Source: Nectonema munidae
Taxonomy: Eukaryota > Nematomorpha > Nectonematoida > Nectonematidae
Reading direction: 5' to 3'
NCBI GenBank assembly: GCA_030549495.1
Contig: JAUIRK010000993.1
Span: forward strand, 727,501-791,500
DNA length: 64,000 nucleotides
In this document: positions 10,093-24,100 of the stretch, piece by piece
Layout of the letters: each line of letters opens with the position of its first letter
How positions within the stretch are numbered: position 1 is the stretch's first letter
Notes under the pieces: model-generated
The model's input: only the letters and a program-made list of their open reading frames with translations
Database searches by the model: none
Told to the model about the DNA's origin: nothing
Position numbers and translations under genes: made by a program

Positions 10093-12270
10093 GCTAGAAC
10101 GTGTTATATGATACTTTTTAAAAATTAAAATGGGTTTTTTGGCTCATTTTCGACAGTTCATGACATTTGATCCAAAGACAAATGGGTCAAGGAGACAATT
10201 GGTCTAATGCAAGAATTCTTTGACTTCATGTTAGGATTAATATTAGTGTTAGTTTTTAGCAAGGTTATGTATGGAGTCGGTGTCGCACTTTTTGAGAAGA
10301 AAAATAGAAATATTCATAATTGTTGGATTAAAAAATAAATTCATGGCCACTCTCTTAAAGTCCAACTTTGCAAAAACTCAACATAAAAAATATTTATCCT
10401 TTTGTTTCATGTATTTTTACAACTCCTAGAGTTAGGCTAAAAAATTCAATAAAATTAAAGAATGAACTTTTTACTACAGAAATACATTGTAAAGATAGGG
10501 AACAAAGCTCAGTTAGAAAGTTATCTGAAAAAATTTTCGAACCATATATACTTTTGAAAAAATAATTCAGGTTTTGAATGCTATTATTTTGGCTTAGATA
10601 AAAAGGTTATAGACAATAATTTGAAAATCTTTTTGAAGACAAATACAAACCAAAACAACATTTTCATAAATTGTGTTAAATTACCAAGCTTTGTAAAATC
10701 CTTTAATTTTGCGTTGCAAATTGCGTGTTAGATTCAGGACATCTTTTAATGACCATCTAAAATCGACATCCACAAATCATCTTGAAATATGGTACATGTC
10801 ATCGCACTTTTAACATTCGATTTAGATAGAAAATTTACTAGTGTGATTCATTAATTTATAACTGATGTTTATAAAGCAATTTTGCCGACAAACCAGGTTT
10901 TTAGGATTGATTCAAAAGCTAATGCTAGTTTCTAGGAACAATCTTAGAATTAGTGTTACAGTTAGTTTTAGGATTAATGTTAGAGTAGACTTATAACTCT
11001 TGTAAATTGAAAAATGTGTTCAACGAAGTGTCGCATTCACCCAATTGTAGATTCGCTTTCGATCCTATCAGCATTATAGGTAAAGATAATAGTTTTTGAC
11101 TATTCTAGCGTTATGAGGCACTGATCATCTAGGAATCATCAATTCTATGCAAAATTTAATCCAACTCTCTCATCGCATCCTCTTTGAATATGAAAATAAA
11201 AGAGTTCAAATGCTCTTTTCGCTTCTATTTCCTGAGGAAGGCAAGAGAGAGAGGGAGACATGCTTTCACTTCCCACCATTTTGTGCTCAATGTCATCTCG
11301 TCTTGACCATGGAAATGCAAATTTCAGTGTCTCCTTTCATCCTGAATTCGAGAAAAATTTGTTTAATGCAAATCCATTGAGAATCCTGATACAAAACTTA
11401 ATCGCGTATGAATAACTTCACTCTGATAACCCAATTTTTCTAATTTGAATGATTTGAACTCTGTTAGTTGAGTTTTGATATTGGATGATTTATCTAAAAT
11501 CTGAATTGCCTGTCTGTTATATATAATATTTGAGTCAGTATATATGTATTGTAGATGTACTGTGCAATTGAAGGTACGCATAATCAATTAATTTCATTAA
11601 AAATCGGAAATTTGTAAACCACTAATCTAGCACAAACCCACCCAAACAAAGCTTAGTTTCCAGCACACATTTTAATAAATTTTATCACTTGAATATTATT
11701 GGGCATAGATGACGCCGGGATGAATTCTTTTTATGTGGCCCTCAGTTATACAATTATTCACTTTAATTAAATGATGAAATTTAATTTTTTTTTTTTAATT
11801 CAATTATTTATCTATTACGGTAAAGAAGCGTGGAACCGTGAGGAAAATGCTATTGTATAAAGCATTTTTATGTCTCTGTAAAACATGATAGGTGGCATAT
11901 GTATGAATGGCACTTCAAACAAACTAACTTGACGAAATTCTATAAAAAAAAACATTTTCACCCCTCCCCCTCATTGGTTGAAATTCCTAGCAACGCGCCA
12001 CTGCCAAACCTTAAAAATGTCCCGAATGTGTGTGTTATAGAAATTCAAAAAAAAACAAAAAATAAAATAATATCATTTATTTATATTAATCCATTTTCAA
12101 AAGAATTATTATGGAAAGATTTGCAAGAGTATGTTGAAAAGTAAGAAGAAATCCCATTTGAAATTTAAAAAATTGATACATTTCATTATATAAGTTTAAC
12201 ATTAATAAAATTCCTTTTTAGAGATTCCAATATAAATAGAAATTAAACGGATTTTGAAAATTTAAATTAA
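10093..12270. other. gene-free sequence
   Basis: Short frames at 11147-11380 and 11899-12144 have no recognisable domain and no splice context. No repeat ends were recognised. Confidence 0.45.
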
Positions 12271-12275
12271 TAATA

Positions 12276-13362
12276 AGTGGAACCTCGGTTTACGAACAAT
12301 GTTTGCCAAAAAATTTTGACTCAGCTCACGAACTTTTTCTCGAATTATGTGCGCAAAAAATTCGCCTTCTCATAATTCTTTATAATATTTGTCGCTTTCT
12401 TCATTTCCTTTCGTGATAGTAAATTTACATACATATATTAATTAATTCAGGAGAATCCAGCGAACCTGAAATTCGGAATTTGTATAAAATGTAATTTAAA
12501 AAAAACATGGAAAAGTCAGAAAATTTTGAGATATAGTTAGGGAATCCTCGGAAATGTTCAGAGAATTTTATAGGATGTGTAGGCTGTAGCTGCTTAGATA
12601 ATTGTTATCCATAATCCATCGGAGAACTTCTTTAAAAGCAAAATGATAAAAATTCAAAGATGTAGGAAAGAGTTACATAGCTTTGATAGGAGATGACAGA
12701 AATAGAGCAATTGAAGTGATAGCATTTCACATTGTTATTTAAATTTCTTCATATTTGCATACACTATATATATATTAATGCTTTTTTCAACTTGTGGAAA
12801 GACGTTTTCACTTTTCAAGACTTTATAATCATTACATAATTGTTAAGGTCACCCTATTCTACAGAGAAATGTATTCTGTCTCTAACAGATTTCCAATTTT
12901 TTTTGGTTACTTTCACTCTTTTTTATACAGGTTGAGCTTTTCATAATGTCAATAAAGGTATTTTTCTCGGAGACCAGGGTATTAAAACAGTTATGCTTGT
13001 ATTTTCTATCCGTTCAAAGCTTTTTGTAGAATTTAAGTGAGTACAAAGGATCAGGTCCAATATTTAAATGCAAGACCTTTTTGTTTAATGAAAAGTCGAA
13101 CTGAAACATCAGTAGTTGTCGAGGAATTTAGGTTAGTGAATTTTGACAAACACATTTATGGAAATCAGGGAAATTTATTTCAGAACTTGGCTGGGAATCG
13201 TATAATGTATTTTACATATAACAAGTCAAAAATTTACATATTTATATTTTCTACTGATGATGATTTATACTAAAATAAAAAACCCTTTTCAGAGTTCACC
13301 AACATTTCGAATAACGAACGGCTTTACTGAACGAAATGAGTTTGCTAACCTATGTTCCACTT
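12276..13362. mobile_element. Tigger/pogo-like element, decayed or non-autonomous
   Basis: The left end AGTGGAACCTCGGTTTACGA (12276 on) is the familiar Tigger-type tip. The right end, read in reverse, gives AGTGGAACATAGGTTAGCAA (ending near 13361), so the ends are diverged inverted repeats of at least 20 bp. TA flanks both ends, as expected for pogo/Tc1 integration. The ~1.09-kb interior has short frames only, and none shows a CENP-B helix-turn-helix or a DDE core that I can recognise. Confidence 0.7.
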
Positions 13363-13856
13363 TAAATAAAAATTTTGTCTCTGAAATACTTTCTGAGTTT
13401 ATTTATAGATCTCTTCAACACTTCTTCGATCTTCTATAAATGTAGCTGCTACCTTTTTCGGTTGCATAAATTTGAAGCATCTTAACTTTTTTTAAAACCC
13501 CATTTGATTCATCTTTATTCTCAATCTTACTCACAACTTTTAAATTCAGAGTAGAAATTAGTAACATTTTATTTATTATCATATGCTCCTTCTTCATCCT
13601 TTGTTCCTCGTTTTCCTTTCTTGAATCGATTCATCTAATCTGAAGAAGACCAGAGTGGTCGAAAATTTATTCACATCGATTTTTTTGAATAAAAGTTTTA
13701 GTGTTTTCAACTTATTTACCTAATTTATATTTTATGTAATGAATTTGAGTAGATGGCGTTAAGCTGTCTTGAAATATAAAAGATACGAATTTTGATTTAT
13801 TAAAATTTTTTGACACATTTATTTTACTCTGGATAATATTACCTTAAAGGATTCTC

Positions 13857-13987
13857 CTAACGTAATAAGGACGAGGTGTACACCAGTATCCCCTAAGAAA
13901 TGAAAATGGCGCGCTTTAAATATTAAATTTTCATTAAAAAAAGAAAGCGGACATTTGTCCTTAAAATTCTTGTGCTTAAAGCGGTAA
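13857..13987 (+). mobile_element. TTAA MITE family C, diverged copy
   Basis: The family C order is preserved: AAGGACGAGGTGTACACCAG, then GGCGCGCTTTAAATATTAAA, then AAAGAAAGCGGACATTTGTC, then CTTAAAGCGGTAA. The terminal TTAAs are both mutated, so it is older than the 9197 and 50262 copies. Confidence 0.65.
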
Positions 13988-16900
13988 GGTAATTATTTTT
14001 ATTTTTTCTCCGAGCCATGTGATCTCAATCAACGAAAATCATAAATACTGTCTAAATGAAAATCCAAAAAACTCTAAAAATTGAAATTTAGAATGCAAGA
14101 AACTTCAAATAACAAATTGTAAAGCTGTTTAACTTTTTGAGAACAAGTGAGACAGCAGTGTTCCCATAAATCAAATTCGTTTGTTTTAAATAATTCCATT
14201 GAACAGACGCTTATTTTTTCTGGTGGTCCTCAAAAGGATTTTCGTAAATATCTCTTTATATTTAAGTTTATATCTGTTTGCATAATTTCAATTAGGATTT
14301 GATGAGAATAAATTGCTATCATCGTATATCCCGGTCTATAAGTCGACTCCGGAGTTAAGAACAAAAAAATATTTTTTAATCAATCAAACTTTGTGTATAT
14401 AGTAGTTTACTTGATACAAAAAATAAAAGGATTTACATCAAAAAATGAATTATATAAATTTTGGATCACATGATGATCACAAACACTCTCAATGAATAAA
14501 GCTCACCCCAAAATGTTCATAAGACGATTGGCCTATCTTTTAACTTTAAAATGTCTATTTGACATAAAAGTTTCCTAAGGCCAATTTTTGTCAATGACTG
14601 TTAACAGAAAAATGCACTCTTTAAAACAAATCCAAGATTTTTTTGATCATGACAAATTTCTTCAAATAACTAACTAACTACTCGTCTCCATTGTTTTCTT
14701 TTAATTAACGCCTCCACTTGCACCAAAGTTTGACTCAGCGGCATTCATATTTATTAATTATCCGTGATGTTACGAGACACACACACACACTGAGATTTAA
14801 ACATCATCGCAAAAGAGTAATAATTCCTTCTTTAGTTTTCTTTATGGAGATTTTAAAAGATTTTATAATGTAAACACACACGCTAGTAGATATTTACGAC
14901 GTAATCTGTATGTGTGTGTGTGCGCGTGTATAATTTCTTTAGGAGAGACGACAAAGAACACAGTAGTGTTGTGTGGTGTGTATGTAATTCGGGCGTATCT
15001 TTTTCGCTAATCTTTCTCTCTCCGCGTAACAGCGATAATGAATTTATTAGTCTTATGTGATGGCGGTATCACCGTATCGAATCCCACAAGCTTCTCCTTT
15101 TCCTTGATACTTCTTTTGTCTGACTGTGTTTAGCGCAGCAGAGCTTATGACTGCCGCTTTTCCCTCAATTCATCTTTGCAATGCATCTTCCATTTTCTCC
15201 TCACAAAGGCTAAATAATCCGGTTTCGTACATTTCAAAGCACATTTTCATCCATCTTTTAATTCACTAATTACTACGACTTTTTATTTTTAATATGGGAG
15301 TGCGCTCCATTCTCTAGGTCAAATCGATGCTTATGAACATATATATTATATATATATACTACTTAGTGAGACAATACTTTGTGCATTTTGTTTTACAAGC
15401 ATAGTAATATACAATGTACTTACACTCTTCACTGCAATCCTCTTATATTCCTTTTTGCTCTATTCTAATCCATATTACTCTATTAAATGTATTGTGGTTC
15501 ATTTCACGTGGCACAGGTAAAAAGAATCCTTACAGATAAGGGATCATGCTACATACATACATATTACATATGTATATGTGGGTAGCGAAGTTGTATCTTT
15601 CAACGTAAAGAGTTCCTCAGTTTTTAGAGCAAAACTGTTTCCGGAAGAAGAGACAACCTCCCCTTCGCTGAACTTTCTCTACGTGAAATTTGAAAAATGA
15701 AAAGACGATCACACCCTTGATATCACTTGGGTTTCATCTGTCACTAAGTTAAAAATGGAAATTTTGAGCCAAGTAATAATATGATTTTTATCATAAAATT
15801 GATTTTCTATGCTAAATAGCTTACTTAAAATCGGAATAATTGGAAAACAGTTATTTAAAACAAATCATAAAATTTACTACTCCCTCTTCCCATATGTTTC
15901 AATAAAACAAGGCTCTTGTGTGTCACCATTTTGACTTGTCCTGTCTGTTCACACTTTTAATGTTCAATTATGCTAGTTATAAGCAAGCCTTGATATCAAC
16001 GGCACAGACGTATAATTCTGGAAAAAATTCCGGTAGCGATGTCAAATTTTTCTAAAAGGTTTGAAAACTGGTTGAAAGTTAGATAATAATCTGTGAAATT
16101 CAAAATTAATATAATTCGTATTTTTAACATGTTGAACAAAGCAGTAAAATCGATTTACAAACTGTGAGTAAGTTCTAAGTTGCATCGCATTTGTTCAAAA
16201 AAGTTACTTCATTTTTTTTCATTTTAGGAGCTTTTATCCACTTTATCATAGCTTACTTGTGTATGGATCAAAATATAAGATTTTGGTATAAAGTGATATA
16301 GATAGGCTGAGCATACTATTTGTGACCAAAATGAGAGACCACCATAAAAACCGTAATTTTCAGAAACAACTTTATTTGAAGGTAAATTCAAAACAAACTT
16401 ATATATATGTTATAAATAACATTATAATAAAATTAATTTTATGCATATGTGAAGAAAATATTGTGGAAAATTTTTTTATATCTTCCTATCTATTTTATAG
16501 CTTAATAAATCATGTCACTTTCATAATTAGTTTTTCAATTTAAAAAAGATAAGAAAAGATAAGATATATCTACCAAATTTTCTAAATCAGAATGTATTTA
16601 TTTAAAAGCAAAAAAGCGCATATTTTACGTTTTGGAAGGGAAAAAGACGGGCAAAAATTTTTTTTAAGAAAATCCACATATGTCGTGGCAAATCCAGAAG
16701 TCTCGTCACTAAATATAACGTAGTATAATATTCAATTGATTATAATAAATAATAAAAATTATGAGGGGTTGTCTCCCGTGTTAAACCATTAATGTTTTTG
16801 GAGATATATGTGTTATATTATATATTATTTATGATGAAAAATTTTTATTATAGTAATAATAAAAAATGGGACATTTAAAAAACGGCATTGCCCAGTCTAA

Positions 16901-17528
16901 AACGGTACGTATGGTCAGCTTAGGTGTAGATTTAAATTTTACATTCTAATCCATCTTATGATTTTTATCTAGGTATTTTACAAAATGTTACTTTGATAAA
17001 TAAATACTAATAATATAATTAATATGGCAATTTAACGGCATTTGAAGATGGAAAGTGAAATCTTGTTATTCAATACATCCTTCTTACTTGCAATTGCTTG
17101 TAAATGCTTTATTTTTTTTTAGCCAAGTTGATTCTCAAATCGTCTTTATTTTATTGTTATTTGATATCCTAGATTTCAGTTGGTTTCATAACAAGGAAGA
17201 CAGTATAGAAGTTGAATACATGCAAAATGATATCACAGATATACTAGAGCCACATCGGGTGTGTGTCCTAAAGCCTTGAAAGAAACATATGAAGATCGTA
17301 AGGATTCTAATGAATTGATAAGTATATAGATAAGTTTTGGCACTCTTTCAAAATCCCAAACCAAAATTCAAAAACTGACAAAATATTGTATTTCGTTGAA
17401 ACGCTTATGAAGTTAGAGTTCTTTGTGAAGACTAATAAAATCATGTGATATTCGAAAAGATTTTTTGATGACGTTAAAGTAGTACTATTAGAAATTAGAA
17501 CAACATTTATGAATCATTGATGTAGACA
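13988..17528. other. gene-free sequence with CA/TG and AT microsatellites
   Basis: It contains (AC)n near 14780, TGTGTGTG/GCGCGTGT near 14910-14930 and an AT run near 15340. GTCTATAAGTCGACTCC at 14333-14349 resembles one end of a pogo/Fot-type transposon with no partner found. The stretch 14.75-15.7 kb is less AT-rich than its surroundings. Confidence 0.4.
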
Positions 17529-17585
17529 AGTGGTTCCCAACCGATGTGCCGCAATACATATGGGTGCCGTAAGATTCGCCAATGA
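17529..17585 (+). mobile_element. orphan hAT-type end
   Basis: AAGTGGTTCCCAACCGATGT followed by GCCGCAATACATATGGGTGCCG matches the usual tip of Charlie-like hAT elements (CAGTGGTTCCCAACC then a GTGCCG block). No matching inverted end was found nearby, so the length of the remnant is unknown. Confidence 0.5.
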
Positions 17586-17599
17586 TTACGCGAAATCTA

Positions 17600-19930
17600 C
17601 AATCTAAGAAATTGAAGTTAATCTAACTATGCCAATACATTTATTTTTGCATTTTCGACTCATAGATTTTTAGGGTTTATTATTTGATATATCTTCACAT
17701 AAAATCTATCATAATTTTACGGATATATTGCATTTTCTATGCAATGCCTTTTATTGTGATTTTTATATTAATAGTAATCAACTAAATAAATTAAGAAAAT
17801 TTGAAATTATTAAATATTAAAAAAAAATCTAATTTTTTTGCAAATGATAACTCAGCAATCTCTGGCAATTTATTCTTAAAGATTATTGTTGAAAACTTTT
17901 TTTTCAAAAATTTTCGTAAACTTTATTTTACAAATAGTTGGATTCAACTTTACCACCCATTTTCTATTTCTATGATTTAATGATACGCAAAGTTTTAGAT
18001 TGTGAAAAAAGTCAAATCCAGGAGCATATGAAGAACTTCCACCCAATGGTAACAACTCAAGGAGCTCCACCCCCAATTCATCTACTCCCCTTTGAGCTTA
18101 TAATAATTAATTAGTATATTAAATTTAATATAAAAAATATTCTTATGCACAATTTATTAATACCTAAAAAAATTTTACTCTGAAAAGGGCCTTCTTTCAA
18201 ATGGCAAAGATCCAATTTATTCATACATTGAACTGCTGACTTATGTGATAACAAACTAAAAAACCATATTCTCCGAAATTTCTACGACGTTTTATTTAAT
18301 CTATTGAAGAACAAACAACCATCCCTAGATAATAACGGGTAGAAATTGTTCACATACTCCCAAACCCACTTTCCCCTACATCAATAATTCATTAAATTAA
18401 AAGGAAAAAAGCATGAAAGAGTTGAAAAAGGAAAGTAAATTCTCCCTTCTTTTTCGTCATCATCACCGGGCAGTCTACTCAAGCATCTACAACAAACATC
18501 ACTTCACGAAATGGGCATGAGGAGGGGTTGCGTGCTGCAATGATTCTTTATTTAATTAGTATATATACTACGTGCACACATTCATTCTCTCTGATTGTCA
18601 CGTTCCCAGCGTCTTGTGGTGTTAGAGCAGCTGGTCGCGTCCATTTTTCATCGTTCCCCAGAAAAGAGTAGTGGCGTGTAATTAGAGCGTTGCATGCTTC
18701 AAAAGACCCAGAGCTTCTGTGCACCTTGTATGTTGTTGTGGGCTTGTGCTTTATTGTTATTGTCCCTTATCTTGATCAACAACTGCCCTCTCTAAGCACC
18801 CAACACACAAAAGCTTTATAATTTAAATGGACTTCAACTCATAATCTCATTGAAGTGTATACAAAGTGGCAGAGAGAAGAAAGGGATGCGATGATGAGGT
18901 TGTTTAGCGTTTGGGCCCAATTCTACACATCATTCATCATCACTAGAAGCGCATAGCGAAGTATGGCTTATCTTAGTGAGTGGGGGCAGCTCAACCTAAT
19001 CCCTCACATATAGAGCTTATCAACTTTCACGAATTTCCTCTTCAGTGGTGAACCCTTCACACTTTGAAGAGGAGAAGTGATAAGGGGCCCAGCATTGCCA
19101 AGCCTTTAACTTAAGAATATCCGCTATTAGACATGGCGATTGATATATTTCATGTGAAAAACTGAAGGGTTGAAATTTTTCATATAAATAACATGCTTTT
19201 CTCAGCGTACATAAAACATTTTAGCGCGTTTTTTACGAAGATTAATCGCCCCCTTTTTTGAATGAATTTTAATATGGCTTAATTCAGAGGATTTAACTTT
19301 TAGTAAACAACTCCATCGATTGTCAGAATTAATTTTTTTATTTTTCATTCTAAATAGCGAAAAACTCGAATTTCACGGTTTTAGCGAACGCTCAAAAACG
19401 TTATTTTTTTTCATTCGTCAATCCTTAAATTGCAAAATAGAATTTTATGTACATTTAGCTCCAAACATGATTGATTATATCCATTTTTAGTATTAAAACT
19501 CTTGTTTTACTTTCAAAATTTATTTTTCATGTTAGTTATAATCGTAAGGAATAGAACAAATAGTTTTGACTTTTTTCAAGACCATTTTTTTATGTTTGAT
19601 CATTTTAAAATTTGGTACCGCTAATTATTTTATACTTACAAAAAGGAATTTGGAAAAATCTAATCGCAAATACGGATTAATTATCTCTTTTTAATAAAAA
19701 AATTTCTTCTTTAATTTTATGTTTTATTCATTCTACTTATTTATGTATTGAATTCAAGCATTTTTTCAAGCCGAAATTTAACTAACTTAGCATATGTAGG
19801 ACCGATATTATAAATACGTTTATTATAATAAAATTGTTAGTTTGATTCCTATATGCAATTAGTTTATGGAGGAAAGGAAAGTTTAGAGTAACATAAATCT
19901 TTTCTTCAGAGAGAAGTTTCCTTGTATTCA
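17600..19930. other. gene-free sequence, with a more GC-rich patch at 18.46-19.10 kb
   Basis: No credible exon. The patch 18.46-19.10 kb contains CpG-bearing, less AT-rich sequence without a long frame and could be regulatory or an unrecognised repeat. Confidence 0.35.
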
Positions 19931-19936
19931 TATTTT

Positions 19937-20037
19937 TATGTCTAATGAGATAGCAGTGTCAGATAAAATAAAAATTCTGTAAAAACATATTGAAAGAGAT
20001 AAGTAGATGATTTGCTTTCACAAAAATGGAAGCTTAA
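19937..20037 (+). mobile_element. TTAA MITE family C, 5'-truncated, sharing its TTAA with the next copy
   Basis: CAGTGTCAGATAAAATAAAA, then AGATAAGTAGATGATTTGCT, then a TTAA at 20034-20037. This parallels the 53.6-kb copy block by block. The left tip is not recognisable. Confidence 0.6.
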
Positions 20038-20149
20038 CCCTTGGTGACCAGTGTGATACCAATGCTCCGAAAAACGAAAATCGTCTCTAAAATTCGATTG
20101 AAAAATGAAGCAGGCGATTAGTTCTAAATTTCTCAACTCAAAGGGAATT
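20034..20149 (+). mobile_element. TTAA MITE family C, second copy in tandem
   Basis: It starts TTAACCCTTGGTGACCAGTG immediately where the preceding copy ends, so a single TTAA serves both. Internal GAAGCAGGCGATTAGTTCTA and the end TCAAAGGGAATT match the family. The right TTAA is mutated. Confidence 0.65.
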
Positions 20150-20760
20150 GGCTAAGGACAAAGGAATGACAATTATTCTTTATTTTTCAGGAACCACGAC
20201 TCTGAGAGAAGAGACTGGATACAGACTTCATCCTCCATTTCCTTTTCTGACTCCACAAAGTGTTGTCGTCTTTGCGTGCTTTTTCATTTGTGGAGCAGAA
20301 GGGTCGGTGTTTCAAAGCAAAGTGACTTTCCTTCTTCAATTCCACGACACAGAGCTCAGCATTGTTGTTGTGCTGAGTGTAAGGGAGGGAAGGAGCTTCA
20401 ACGATTGGCCTATTGAACCACACTGACTCGTCTCATTCTCTCCAGTCTCGAAATCTGCGCAGAGGTAAAACAAAGCAAAAGTTGTGCGTCTACTGTCATT
20501 AGGCTTTCTGCCATTTTGCGCTTAACGCAAACGAGATCTGCTCCCAGGAATCAACGGAGTGCGTGGAAAAATGGAGTCGTTTGTTTTTCCTATTTCTTAG
20601 CTTGTGAATGAGATTCATGTAGTGAGTGATAAAGTGATGTTTATATAGAATGCGCGAGGTTGGTTGACTAAACGCGCACTGCTGTTCGTGTACACGAGTT
20701 TCCGAAGACAGCCAAAACGAGATATAGTGCTTAGTAGATGGAGAAATTTTGTTAACACAA
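20150..20760. other. more GC-rich, gene-free island
   Basis: A ~600-bp island clearly richer in G+C than its surroundings. Frames are open on both strands (20148-20426 + and 20187-20423 -), which is what GC-rich non-coding DNA does here; neither has a recognisable motif. It could be a promoter or enhancer. Confidence 0.3.
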
Positions 20761-20807
20761 ACTTAAATAACTATTCTAAACTTGTAACTAGTTAAAAGTC
20801 TAACTGA

Positions 20808-21140
20808 TTAACCCATTTAGTACCAATGTTTCCAAAGGAAAGTCCTCTACAACTTTTTTTACGTGAGTTCATCACTGTTTTGGTTTTTTTTGCCGGTCTC
20901 CCTCACAAATTTTTGCTACGAGGAATATATTTGCTGCAGGCAATTTTTCATTTGATTGTTTATTAAAAAGCAACATTTATTCTTATTTGATATATTTGAT
21001 TTTTATCGTTAGAGCTACACTAATCTAAGAATGGTTTTCTGCATTTTTTTAAAATACTACTTTCTTTTTCTTTATAATCAGTGTACATCGTTACGCATTT
21101 TTTTAAATTATTGCTTTTATTGACAGGACTAAATGGGAGT
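20808..21140. mobile_element. candidate TTAA element, family D
   Basis: The left tip TTAACCCATTTAGTACCAAT resembles family B. About 330 bp away the inverse reads ACTCCCATTTAGTCCTGTCA, sharing CCCATTTAGT. The interior is unrelated to families A-C. The right TTAA is lost. Confidence 0.4.
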
Positions 21141-24100
21141 AGTTTTCATGCAATACACACATGTGTAGAAGTCAAAATTAGTACTCTATTCACTCAAGAA
21201 AATACACTATTCCCTGTTTTTACAAGGAATGAGAGAACAAATTTCAGAATAATTTAACCGTACACATGTGATTCGTGATCGCTTCGAAGAATATGCTCAG
21301 ACATATTTGAATTCTCTTGGAAAAGCTTGAACAAGAGAGTGTATTCAACATTTGAAGAAAGGACGAATTTTGTATGTAGACATGGACACATTTTAACGTT
21401 CATTTTGACAATTTGCAGAACTGTATGTATTTGTAGGTTTTATATTATATATATAAATAGGCGCGTTAATAATGAAAAGACTTCATTTCAAAAATTATTC
21501 ATTATATTTTGCGACGAGAAAAAAAAACACAAATTATGCAAAAATATGAATCACCTGTCGAATTTCAGCATACAAAAGCTTGATGGATCTAACACCAAAA
21601 CTGTTTTAGAATGAGAAAAAGACTAAAATATGCAAATTTGTCTGTCATTATGCCTTTACTTAAGATGAGATTAATTATGATCGATGCAGTAGAAAAATAT
21701 ATTGTTCCATTTTTTTTCAATAAAATAACACAATTTGTATGGAGTAAAGGCTTAATCCATTCTCTGTAATTTCGCTAAATGACTGAAGATTTTAGTCATT
21801 ACACAAGTGACTAGACAAAGTGTGTAATGACGTGATTAATTTATTTTTAGCCTGGAAAATACTATTTTTTGACTTTTAAAAAGTTTTAATTTGAGCTATT
21901 AAATAATTTCTCATTTTAACTAAATAATTAATAGAAACAGAGATACAAGCTGGGACCTCACATAGATGGGGGAGCACGAAGTCGGAATATGTACATGTGA
22001 TACTTCTTGCCTATACAAACATCATTTTAGAGAAGAGGCCGGTTGCCATTTTGAGGCGATGGACGCATTAAAGTCTGCTTGAGGTTGTGATAATAAAATT
22101 GAGTTCTATGAAAACTTTGAAAGCATAGTAGTAATATTCAAATACATTTGTCTCATTCAATGTCAAATTTTTTTACTTTTTAATTAGTCTTAATTATTTT
22201 GCATTATTTTTACCACTTGTTTTAATTAAAACTTTAAAAAAACTTTTATTTTTGGGCTGAAGTTTTGAAAATGTTACAAAAAATACTTTTAAACAACATT
22301 TTTAAATTATAAGATGAAGCAAGGGCCTCATAGAACGAATTGAAGGGTGGATGTGGCTATAACATCCTGGAGTTTGCCTACCTCTTTTTTAGAGGAAGAA
22401 GATAGAAGTTCTTAACCAGTGTCTTTGTATAAACAGAAACAACTCTATTTTGCACTCTGAAATAAATAGATTAAATATTTTAACGTGACTTCTTGATTGA
22501 GGATGGAAAATGTCTACAGCTCAGAGTCAAAGTACTTATGTACAAGCTGCTTTCCGTAACATTTATTTGAAGTTGAGATGTCTACCCGATCATATGGCTG
22601 AATTGAGGTTGTTGTGTTTTTGCAGGTAGAGGATGGTGATGTTGAAGTCAACAGTAGTCAGAGTTGTCTAATAACAAAACAGCCTTTTGAGAAAGATTTT
22701 TGGAAAGAAGATAAATTCTAATCGAGAGAAGGTATAGCTTTGCTTAAAACAGTCTTCAAATGCCAAACGGATATTCAACCGTTTTTGGAAAACTTATGCT
22801 GTATTGGCATGAAAGTCGTGTTAACATAATGAAAACACCTGAGCTATGCAAACTTTCGAATCGTGGAGTAAATTTAGGTTAATGGAGCAACTGGAAAAAG
22901 ATGAGGTAGATTGGAAAAACTTTATTAACAATAAGAGCAGAAAGAGTAGAGTTCGAAGGAGCTTTTTTCTTCTGCAGGCTGTTTTTTGATCAAAGATTCG
23001 TTCTCGATTATCACCGAAAAGCTTACACGCCTTAAAATCATTTTCCTTCAAAATAATAAATATTATTAGTTCTTATTTTTTTTTATAATTTAGACAAGTT
23101 TAAGACAAATTTATGCTAAACTTCTTTAATTGAATCCAACTTCAAAGGTTTTAATAGCCAATGAAATTATTTTGAAGTAGGGGGTTTTTGTATTATATTT
23201 AATAGTCAAAAAATACATAAAAAATATTAAAACAGTTAAAAACTGTCAAAAATAGCTTCTGTTCGGAGATTTATCGGAAATGATATTTTCGGTAATTTTC
23301 GCACCCTAGCTTGCACACATACATACGTGTTTATATGTATTGAAATAATAGTTTGGTGAAAGTAACGAAGCTTCACTGAATAAAGCATGTACAAAATACG
23401 AGCAAAGAGCGTTCTTATGACGTTTCGTGTTAAAACGGTTCTTCACTCATCCATCACTATACATAGAATACTAACAACCTCCATTGTTAGAAATGAGAGA
23501 AAGCTCTTAAAAATTGCTATCGCATCTGATGGAGATGAATTTTAAACATTTTCTCATAGTGAAAAAATACAAAGAAGTGACGTAATTGCATAATAATGAA
23601 GCCTGCCATCGATTTTAAATAGCATTTAAAATTTCTCTAATCACAAAATATCAACTGAACACGGAGAGAGAAGGTGGCAAGTGAGATTCAGGTTAAATAA
23701 AATTTTTTGAAAGATTGATATACCATTATTTGAAAAAATGGTGCTACGCTTTTGAAATGAGACTTTATGAAAAAAAATTTTTTAACATTTAAAAACTAAA
23801 AAAAACATATTATTATAAAATTAGGTGAGTGTATATAAAATTTTATTATGAATACATTTATTGATCAAATGAAAAAATCATATATTATTTTATATAATTG
23901 TATTCTAAAACAATGGATTCGCAAGCTTTATAACACTGAGAGGGGGGGGGGACTTTGTTTAACTTTGGAAACTATGCCGCACATGTATGATAAAATCTAA
24001 TATTTCAATTTTTTAGAAGTTTATAATTTTAAAATCATTGCATACATACTACTTTTCAAAATAATATATATTAAACTTTTTCACAATTTTTTCCAAATGA

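Noticed and set aside
20148-20426. 92-codon plus-strand frame and its 78-codon minus-strand counterpart
   Set aside because: Both strands are open because the stretch is GC-rich; no motif, no splice context, and its 5' end overlaps a MITE.
22626-22721. Candidate terminal exon after TTTTTGCAG
   Set aside because: Only 30 codons, no partner exon, no recognisable motif.
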